Origin: DAOTVD01 sp034437075
Lineage (GTDB): Bacteria > Chloroflexota > Anaerolineae > Aggregatilineales > J027
DNA: 19,341 nt
Direction: 5' to 3'
Assembly (NCBI GenBank): GCA_034437075.1
Contig: DAOTVD010000179.1
Span: forward strand, 1-19,341
The position numbers and the translations under genes are program-made. Positions 13,668 to 19,341 of this stretch are shown here, one piece after another (position 1 is the first letter of the stretch; every line of letters begins with the position of its first letter). The notes below the pieces were generated by a model that worked only from the letters and a program-made list of their open reading frames with translations, did no database searches and was not told the origin of the DNA.

Positions 13668-15383
13668 ATGTTACTGACCTTGATCGCACTCATTATTGGT
13701 GTTTTGTGGGGCGGTGCCTTTCTGGTGCTGGCGCTGCGCTCAGACGCGCACAAGCACATGGCCGCCGTCGGTACAGCGGTGCTCGCGGGGTTGCTCTCGC
13801 TGGGGCTGTTGCCGTTGGCCCAAGCAGACCCCGTGTCGCTCTTTACGCTGGGCGCGGCCTTTGGCGATGTCTCGTTCGTGGCCGATGGCCTCGGCGCGAC
13901 TCTGGCCGTGTTGGCCGCCGTCATCGGCAGTTTGACCGTCATCTTTTCCGTGAATTATATGCAGGGCGAAGCCGACCTAGGCCGCTACTATGCGCTGATG
14001 TTGTTCTTTATTGGCGCGATGGTCGGGCTGGCGTTGTCGGATAGCCTGCTCTTGCTGTTCTTCTTCTGGGAAGTCACCGCGCTTTGCTCATATGCGCTAA
14101 TCGCCTTCGATAATGACAATCCGAAAGCGGTGGCGGGCGGCGTGCGCGCGCTCGTGATTACCAGCCTGGGCGGCGTGGGGCTGTTCTTGGGCGCGCTGAT
14201 TATCCGCGCGGAAACCGGCAGCTACGCGATTAGCGATCTGCTGGCCAACCCCAACGCACTCCCGGCGGACATGTTGGCCCTGGTGGCTTTCGGTTTCTTG
14301 GCAGCGGCGGCGGCGAAGTCCGCGCAAGTGCCCTTCCAGACCTGGCTCCCTGGCGCGATGGAAGCCCCGACCCCCATTAGCGCGCTGATCCACGCCGCGA
14401 CGATGGTTAACGCGGGCGTGTATTTGCTCATGCGCTTCTTCCCGGCCTTCGAAGGTGTCGCAGGCTGGACGGAAGCGGTCATCGCGGTCGGGCTGGCGTC
14501 AGCGCTTTTGGCGGCGAGTTTGGCCATCTTGGCCACGGACTTAAAAGCCGTGCTGGCGTACTCTACCATCAGCCAATTGGGTTACATGGTCGTGGCGGTG
14601 GGCATAGGCGGCGTTTTCGCGGCGCAGTTCCATCTCTTTAGCCATGCGATTTTCAAAGCGCTGCTGTTCTTGGGCGCGGGGGCCATCATTCATAGTGTGG
14701 GCACGCGCGACATGCGCCAGATGGGCGGCTTGTGGAAAGAAATGCCTTTTGTGCGCAACGTCTTCTTGATCGGCGCGCTGGCTTTGATGGGCATTCCCTT
14801 CTTCAATGGCTTCTGGAGCAAAGAATTTATCCTGGAAACGGCTAAATATAACCATGAAATGGTCGCGTTTGGCGGGATGTTGCTTGGCGCGTTGATGACC
14901 GGGCTGTATACCATGCGCATGTTGTGGTTGGTCTTCCTGGCCGAACCCGCCGAAGATCGGCATCCGCACCCGGCAGGCGGCGCGATGCGCTTTGCGTTGG
15001 GCGTGCTGGCCGTGGGCGCAGTGACGAGTTGGTTGCTGGTTGGCCCGCTGAGCGGCTTTTTGCACGATACCCTGCCGCATCATCATATCGAGACGCTGAG
15101 CGTCGGCGAACTGGTGAGCGATGTCATGTCCGCCCCGGCGACCTACGGCACACTGGCCGTCATCGCACTGGGGATTAGCCTGTGGTTTGTGGCACCCAAA
15201 GCCCAAATCTCGGTGGGCGATTTCGGCTTTAGCTGGCTGAATTCGAACATCGTCGCGGGCACGCAACGCCTATCGGCGGTTCTGTCGATCACCCAAACCG
15301 GACAATTAAACTGGAACCTCGTCGGCATCGCGGGCGCGCTTGCGGTCGTCTTGCTGGTGATTATCTTTGGAGGCGCTTCATGA
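13668..15383 (+). CDS. antiporter-like proton/sodium-pumping subunit, NuoL/MrpA-like
   Basis: The 571-residue protein has about fifteen membrane helices. It has the antiporter signature residues: Glu135 in FFFWEVTALCSYALI, Lys217 in AAKSAQVPFQTWLPGAMEAP, His242 in HAATMVNAGVYL, Lys293 in DLKAVLAYSTISQLGYM, and Lys330 and Lys385 in later helices. After helix 14 there is a C-terminal stretch (about 480-571) ending in one last helix (NLVGIAGALAVVLLVIIF). This resembles the lateral-helix-plus-anchor of NuoL but is much shorter. It lacks the long MrpA C-terminal domain. It would translocate H+ or Na+ driven by the hydrogenase reaction. The start lies four bases after the NuoK-like stop. The last four bases overlap the next gene (ATGA). 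Confidence 0.88.
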   Translation: MLLTLIALIIGVLWGGAFLVLALRSDAHKHMAAVGTAVLAGLLSLGLLPLAQADPVSLFTLGAAFGDVSFVADGLGATLAVLAAVIGSLTVIFSVNYMQGEADLGRYYALMLFFIGAMVGLALSDSLLLLFFFWEVTALCSYALIAFDNDNPKAVAGGVRALVITSLGGVGLFLGALIIRAETGSYAISDLLANPNALPADMLALVAFGFLAAAAAKSAQVPFQTWLPGAMEAPTPISALIHAATMVNAGVYLLMRFFPAFEGVAGWTEAVIAVGLASALLAASLAILATDLKAVLAYSTISQLGYMVVAVGIGGVFAAQFHLFSHAIFKALLFLGAGAIIHSVGTRDMRQMGGLWKEMPFVRNVFLIGALALMGIPFFNGFWSKEFILETAKYNHEMVAFGGMLLGALMTGLYTMRMLWLVFLAEPAEDRHPHPAGGAMRFALGVLAVGAVTSWLLVGPLSGFLHDTLPHHHIETLSVGELVSDVMSAPATYGTLAVIALGISLWFVAPKAQISVGDFGFSWLNSNIVAGTQRLSAVLSITQTGQLNWNLVGIAGALAVVLLVIIFGGAS

Positions 15384-16849
15384 ATATCATCCTTGCCCTG
15401 ATCGCGGTTTTGCTCGCGAGCGCGCCGTTCATTTACCTGGCCGGGCGTCGCCTGGGGCCAGATTGGGCCTTCGGTGGGTCGCTGCTGGCCCTGGCGACGG
15501 CTTCGGGCATGTTCGTGGCCTCGCTTTCGCAGGACATCGGTAACTTTGCCGTGCAAGACGTGGCCTTCATGCAAGACGGCATCAGCCAGATCATGACCGG
15601 TTTGGTGTTGGTGTTGGGCTTCGCGGTGATGTTCTATAGCCGCGTGTACGTCCAAGAAGACGAAAATCAAGAAAAATATGCCGTGCTGCTGCTGACCATG
15701 ATCGGCGTGATTATCGGTCTGGTGCACGCGGGCGACCTGTTCAACCTCTGGCTATGGTTCGAAGCCATGGCGATTGCGTCCTATATGTTGGTTGCGTTTT
15801 ACCATCGCCAGGCCAACGCGCTAGAAGCCACGCTCAAATATTTGGTGCAAAGCGCGGCAGGCTCGATTCTCATCTTGGCGGGTATCGCCCTGGTCTTGCT
15901 AGAGCAAGGCACCCTCTCGTTGGTGGAACTGAGCGCGACGAACGCGGCTTCGAACGAGATTATGCTCATCGCGGGCGGTCTGTTCATCATCGGCTTTGGC
16001 GTGAAAGTGGCCCTGGTGCCGCTGCATACCTGGCTGCCGGATGCGCATTCCCAAGCGCCGAGCGGCATCAGTGCCATGCTCTCGGGCGTGGTCATCGAGG
16101 GCGGCCTCATCGCCCTGATCCGCGCGCTGAGCATCCTAGCCGGGGACGCGGTCACCTGGGGTACGCTCCTGATGACCTTCGCCGTCCTGAACATCATCGT
16201 CGGGAATGTCTTGGCTCTGCGCCAGACGCAACTCAAGCGCTTGTTGGCTTATTCTAGCGTGGCGCATATGGGCTACATCGTCCTGGGCTTGGGGATTGGC
16301 ATCTATAGCGGCCAGGCCGCCGGTATCGAAGGTGGGATGTTCCATCTTATCAGCCATGGGCTGATGAAGGGCCTCGCCTTCCTGGCCATCGGCGCGCTGA
16401 TGTATACCCTGCACATGGCCCATGCTGGCCAAAAACCGATTGAACTGGACGATATTTCCGGCGCGGCGCGGCGTTACCCCATGCTCGCGCTGACGCTAAC
16501 CATCGCCCTTTTGGGCCTGGGTGGTTTGCCGCCGATGGTGGGCTTTATGTCCAAGTGGCAAATCTTCCTGAGCGGTATGGAAGCCGAAAATCTTTTGATT
16601 ACGGCCTTGATCTTGATTGCCGCGCTGAACAGCATTCTATCCCTGGCGTACTACGCGCCGATCATCAACCGGCTCTATCGCCGCGAGCCCGCCGAAGCGG
16701 TGCAACATGGCGGCAAATTGCCCCTGGCCATGGCTGCTCCTCTGGCAGGGTTGGCCATTCTGATCATTGTCATCGGGTTCTGGCCGGGCCTGTTGGATGA
16801 CGTACTACAGTCCGCTAGCGACGCCCTCAAGCTGAGCTTTATACGATAA
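15380..16849 (+). CDS. antiporter-like proton/sodium-pumping subunit, MrpD/NuoN-like
   Basis: The 489-residue protein has about fourteen membrane helices and the typical MrpD/NuoM/NuoN length. Key ion-path residues are Glu128 in NLWLWFEAMAIASYML, Lys209 in GVKVALVPLHTWLPDAH, Lys286 in QLKRLLAYSSVAHMGYI, and Lys330 in HGLMKGLAFLAIGAL. The SQAPSGISAMLSGVVIEGG stretch is characteristic of MrpD and MbhH. Together with the NuoL-like subunit it gives the complex two antiporter-like pumps. GGAGG lies upstream and the start overlaps the previous gene by ATGA, so the two are translationally coupled. Confidence 0.88.
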   Translation: MNIILALIAVLLASAPFIYLAGRRLGPDWAFGGSLLALATASGMFVASLSQDIGNFAVQDVAFMQDGISQIMTGLVLVLGFAVMFYSRVYVQEDENQEKYAVLLLTMIGVIIGLVHAGDLFNLWLWFEAMAIASYMLVAFYHRQANALEATLKYLVQSAAGSILILAGIALVLLEQGTLSLVELSATNAASNEIMLIAGGLFIIGFGVKVALVPLHTWLPDAHSQAPSGISAMLSGVVIEGGLIALIRALSILAGDAVTWGTLLMTFAVLNIIVGNVLALRQTQLKRLLAYSSVAHMGYIVLGLGIGIYSGQAAGIEGGMFHLISHGLMKGLAFLAIGALMYTLHMAHAGQKPIELDDISGAARRYPMLALTLTIALLGLGGLPPMVGFMSKWQIFLSGMEAENLLITALILIAALNSILSLAYYAPIINRLYRREPAEAVQHGGKLPLAMAAPLAGLAILIIVIGFWPGLLDDVLQSASDALKLSFIR

Positions 16850-16862
16850 CGGAGAGGACATC

Positions 16863-17180
16863 ATGCTTGACTTTCTCGTATCCCCCCCGGTGGCCTTCGT
16901 CATATATATCGGCCTGGTTGGCGTGTTGCTGGCCATTGGGCGCGCTATGGCGACGGAATCCACGCCGGAAACCCCCGAAAAATACCGTGTCTATGCCAGC
17001 GGTGAGGTCGGCAGCAATAACCAGGCTGGCCCCGGCTATCGCAATTTCGTTCAGGTGGCGCTGTTCTTTGCCGTGCTGCATCTGGGCGTGTTGATTATCG
17101 CGACGGGCGCGCCTAGCGCCGCAACCCTGCTCTTTTTGGGGTTACTGTCGGCTGTCTTGCTCGTGTTGATGGTCGGTTAA
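16863..17180 (+). CDS. small membrane subunit, NuoA-like
   Basis: The 105-residue protein has three membrane helices (about 8-28, 62-80 and 84-104). Between helix 1 and 2 the loop reads VYASGEVGSNNQAGPGYRNF, which matches the YECG-type loop of NuoA. Helix 2 (FVQVALFFAVLHLGVL, 62-77) aligns with NuoA FYLVAMFFVIFDVEAL. The FDVE acidic pair of complex I is replaced by LHLG (72-75). NuoA-like subunits are a complex I feature and not a standard part of characterised Ech or Mbh hydrogenases. I call it NuoA-like from length, loop and helix pattern, as overall identity is low. GGAGAGGA precedes the start. Confidence 0.65.
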   Translation: MLDFLVSPPVAFVIYIGLVGVLLAIGRAMATESTPETPEKYRVYASGEVGSNNQAGPGYRNFVQVALFFAVLHLGVLIIATGAPSAATLLFLGLLSAVLLVLMVG

Positions 17181-17192
17181 GGAGAAAACACC

Positions 17193-17663
17193 ATGCAAAA
17201 TATGATCTTGCAAGCACTCGAACAAGTCAAAGCCTGGGCCCGCGTGAACTCGCCCTGGGTATTGCACTACAATACCGGCTCATGTAATGGCTGCGATATT
17301 GAACTGTTGGCGACCATCACCCCGCGTTATGACGTGGAACGGCTAGGCATCAAGATGGCGGGCACGCCCCGCCATGCCGATGTGCTCATCGCGACCGGCC
17401 CGGTGACCCTGCAATCGCGGGATCGCCTGCTGCGCTTGTACGACCAAATGCCCGCGCCGCGCTTTGTGATGGCGATAGGCGCGTGCGCGCTTGGCGGCGG
17501 CGTCTTCAAAGGTAGCTATAACACGCTCGCGGGCATCGACGCCTTCATTCCGGTGGATGTCTACGTGCCCGGTTGCCCACCCCGCCCCGAAGCGATTATC
17601 CAGGGTGTGACCATTTTGCTCGATAAACTTGGCCAGCCCCAGGAGGTGCCCGATGTCGTCTGA
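17193..17663 (+). CDS. [NiFe] hydrogenase small subunit, group 4, NuoB-like
   Basis: The 156-residue protein binds the [4Fe-4S] cluster next to the active site. Its ligands are Cys31 and Cys34 in TGSCNGCDIELLA, Cys98 in AIGACALGGGVF, and Cys128 in VPGCPPRPEAI. The C-x-x-C-D-I-E start is the group 4 hydrogenase form, whereas complex I NuoB has a CC-x-x-E motif. Electrons would pass from a ferredoxin-type donor to the large subunit through this cluster. AAGGAG lies before the ATG. The gene's end overlaps the next start by 11 bases. It lies between the NuoA-like and NuoC-like genes as in complex I gene order. Confidence 0.92.
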   Translation: MQNMILQALEQVKAWARVNSPWVLHYNTGSCNGCDIELLATITPRYDVERLGIKMAGTPRHADVLIATGPVTLQSRDRLLRLYDQMPAPRFVMAIGACALGGGVFKGSYNTLAGIDAFIPVDVYVPGCPPRPEAIIQGVTILLDKLGQPQEVPDVV

Positions 17664-18129
17664 TGCCGTGCAGAGTTACCAATTTCAACAAGCTGCGGAA
17701 CTGTTGGCGGGCCTTAGCCTGGCCGAAGACCTGCCCGCCGAAACCCGCCTAGACATCAAGCTGGCGCCAGAAGTGCTGCTACAGGCGGTCCAGGCATTGG
17801 TGGACGCGCGCTGGGGTTATCTCTCGGCCATCTTGGGCCTGGATGATGGCCAAGAGACGCTAGAAGTGCTCTATTCGTTTTGTTCGGGGCCGTATGTGCT
17901 GACCCTGCGCGCCCAAACCCCGCGCGACGACTCGCGCGTGCCGACCATCACCGGGCTTATCCCGTCGGCGATTTTGCCCGAGCGCGAACTGCGCGAGATG
18001 TTCGGCGTCGAAGTTGTCGATATTCCCGATTCGTCCCCGCTGTTTTTGGCCGATGATTGGCCGGCGGACGTCTTCCCGATGCGTAAAGATGCGGTGCTGC
18101 CCAACTTCAACGAGGAGCAAAGTTCATGA
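17653..18129 (+). CDS. hydrogenase subunit, NuoC-like (30 kDa)
   Basis: The 158-residue soluble subunit has the conserved C-terminal block of the NuoC/EchD family: ERELREMFGV (110-119), LFLADDWP (130-137), and MRKD (143-146). It packs against the small and large subunits in the peripheral arm and binds no cofactor. An in-frame TTG at 17629 would extend it, but I chose the ATG at 17653 because AGGAGG lies six bases upstream, inside the end of the NuoB-like gene. Its stop overlaps the next gene's start (ATGA). Confidence 0.9.
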   Translation: MSSDAVQSYQFQQAAELLAGLSLAEDLPAETRLDIKLAPEVLLQAVQALVDARWGYLSAILGLDDGQETLEVLYSFCSGPYVLTLRAQTPRDDSRVPTITGLIPSAILPERELREMFGVEVVDIPDSSPLFLADDWPADVFPMRKDAVLPNFNEEQSS

Positions 18130-19313
18130 CCGAGACATTCAAAGTGGCCATTGGCCCACAGCACCCCGCCCTGAAGGAACCGGGCCATTTCGACCTTGCC
18201 GTGGATGGCGAGACTGTGGTGAACGCTTCGGTTCGCCTGGGCTACGCGCATCGCGGCATCGAGAAAATGGTCGAGTCCAACAACTGGGTTCAGAATTTGT
18301 ACTTACTAGAGCGCGTCTGCGGCATTTGCTCGCATACCCACGCCATGACCTATGCCCTGGGCGTAGAAGCCCTGGCCGGGGTGGAAGCCCCGCCGCGCGC
18401 GCAAGCCATCCGTACCCTGGTGGCCGAGATGGAGCGCATCCATAGCCATATGCTGTGGCTGGGCGTGGCCGCCCACGAAGCGGGCTTCGAAACCCTCTTT
18501 ATGTATAGCTGGCGCGACCGCGAAGCGATCTTGGGCGCGTTGGAAGCCCTATGCGGTAACCGCGTGAATTACTCTGTGAATGTGCTGGGCGGCGTTAAGT
18601 TCGATGTCACCGACGAAATCGCGGCCACCATCCGCGCGGCGGTGGACCACCTAGAACCGCGCACCGAGCATTATCTGAAGGTCGTTCAGAAGGACACGGC
18701 CTTTTTGCAACGCACGCGCGGCATTGCCGTCATGACTGCCGACCAGGCCGAATGGCTGGGCGTGCTTGGCCCCACCGCGCGCGCTTCGGGCGTGGCGCGC
18801 GATGTGCGCGTCGATGCGCCGTATATCTCCTACGATACCTATGTGCCGGAAGTGATCGTCGCGCAAGATGGCGACCTGGCCGCGCGTTGTGAAGTCCGTG
18901 TGCGCGAACTGTTCGAATCCTATCGCTTGATCCGCGAAATTCTGGATACCTTGCCCGAAGGTGATCTGACCGCGCGTATGAAGCGCAAAATCCCAGCGGG
19001 CGAAGTCATCCAGCGCGTAGAAGCCCCGCGCGGCGAAGCGTTCTATTTCATCAAAAGCACCGGGGGCGACTCGCCCGACCGTGTGAAAGTGCGCACGCCC
19101 ACCACCAATAATATCGCCACGGTGGCGACGCTCTCGGTGGGCGCGCAATTGGCCGACGTGCCAATGATTTTGGCGGGGGTCGATCCCTGCTTCAGTTGTA
19201 ACGACCGCATGGTGCGGGTGCAGCATCGCGACAATGATGCGCAACTCATGCGCTGGGCGGATTTGCGCCAATACGGCATAGACTTCTATCAAAACAAGGA
19301 GGCGCACCAATGA
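18126..19313 (+). CDS. [NiFe] hydrogenase large subunit, group 4, NuoD-like
   Basis: The 395-residue catalytic subunit has the full nickel-iron ligand set. Cys65 and Cys68 are in LLERVCGICSHTHA (with His72), and Cys355 and Cys358 in GVDPCFSCNDR. Complex I NuoD and F420H2 dehydrogenase-type subunits have lost these cysteines, so H2 chemistry is likely here. After Arg361 a 34-residue tail starts Met-Val-Arg-Val and ends QYGIDFYQNKEAHQ. It resembles the tail of E. coli HycE, which the protease HycI removes after nickel insertion, so a similar step is expected. The N-terminal GPQHPALKEPGHFDL stretch is typical of the family. No maturation (hyp) genes are in the window. GAGGAG precedes the start, and the end overlaps the next gene by four bases. 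Confidence 0.93.
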   Translation: MTETFKVAIGPQHPALKEPGHFDLAVDGETVVNASVRLGYAHRGIEKMVESNNWVQNLYLLERVCGICSHTHAMTYALGVEALAGVEAPPRAQAIRTLVAEMERIHSHMLWLGVAAHEAGFETLFMYSWRDREAILGALEALCGNRVNYSVNVLGGVKFDVTDEIAATIRAAVDHLEPRTEHYLKVVQKDTAFLQRTRGIAVMTADQAEWLGVLGPTARASGVARDVRVDAPYISYDTYVPEVIVAQDGDLAARCEVRVRELFESYRLIREILDTLPEGDLTARMKRKIPAGEVIQRVEAPRGEAFYFIKSTGGDSPDRVKVRTPTTNNIATVATLSVGAQLADVPMILAGVDPCFSCNDRMVRVQHRDNDAQLMRWADLRQYGIDFYQNKEAHQ

Positions 19314-19341
19314 CCGACCTGTATACCCTCGTTTATCTCTT
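19310..19341 (+). CDS. start of next operon gene, probably NuoH/EchB-like membrane subunit (partial)
   Basis: Only ten full codons are visible (MTDLYTLVYL), cut by the window edge. The start overlaps the large-subunit stop by four bases and follows AAGGAGG, so it is a real operon member. The NuoH/EchB-like subunit is the piece still missing from the complex, and in most related operons it follows NuoD. The peptide itself is too short to confirm this. Confidence 0.55.
   Translation, partial: MTDLYTLVYL

Noticed and set aside
14541..15266. 241-codon minus-strand open frame
   Set aside because: Shadow of the NuoL-like gene, whose antiporter residues are intact.
12822..19341. Reading the operon as a plain NADH dehydrogenase (complex I)
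   Set aside because: The large subunit keeps both C-x-x-C pairs and the small subunit has C-x-x-C-D-I-E, which complex I lacks; no NADH-module gene is seen.

Overview
The window is a GC-rich bacterial chromosome segment. I think it comes from a Chloroflexota (Anaerolineae-like) genome. That is an inference from the gene mix: a group 4 [NiFe] hydrogenase/complex I-like operon, a secreted PA14/SH3 protein, a TPR-zinc-ribbon-membrane protein, and C-rich hairpin repeats. No rRNA, tRNA, CRISPR array or transposase gene was found.

Left part (1-3468). The start of a minus-strand gene, possibly endonuclease V, runs off the left edge. It is followed by a repeat-rich intergenic stretch holding the first copy of a 92-bp palindromic element and a C-rich double hairpin. 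Next comes a tungstate-type ABC transporter in which the TupA-like binding protein and the TupB-like permease are fused into one polypeptide, followed by the ATPase TupC. A convergent APS kinase-like gene closes the section.

Middle (3469-11769). A secreted PA14-like/SH3b protein converges on a histidine-phosphatase gene across a shared terminator. An intergenic region then holds an identical second copy of the 92-bp element between C-rich hairpins. A minus-strand pair follows: a CrtC/AttH-like lipocalin-type protein and a geranylgeranyl reductase-like flavoprotein. A minus-strand rhomboid protease with an added C-terminal domain lies beyond them. On the plus strand, a TPR/zinc-ribbon/membrane protein precedes truB. 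A small minus-strand UspA-like gene converges on truB.

Right part (12013-19341). A stand-alone NarL-type response regulator precedes a tightly packed plus-strand operon. Its order is NuoJ/MbhD-like, NuoK/MrpC-like, NuoL-like, MrpD/NuoN-like, NuoA-like, hydrogenase small subunit (NuoB-like), NuoC-like, hydrogenase large subunit (NuoD-like), then the first codons of the next gene (expected NuoH/EchB-like). The large subunit keeps all four Ni-ligand cysteines plus a HycE-like C-terminal tail. The complex therefore reads as a genuine ion-pumping membrane-bound [NiFe] hydrogenase, probably ferredoxin-linked. Its membrane arm is unusually close to complex I because it carries a NuoA-like subunit, yet several conserved complex I charged residues are substituted. 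This operon is the main point of interest. The TupA-TupB fusion and the 92-bp repeat come next.
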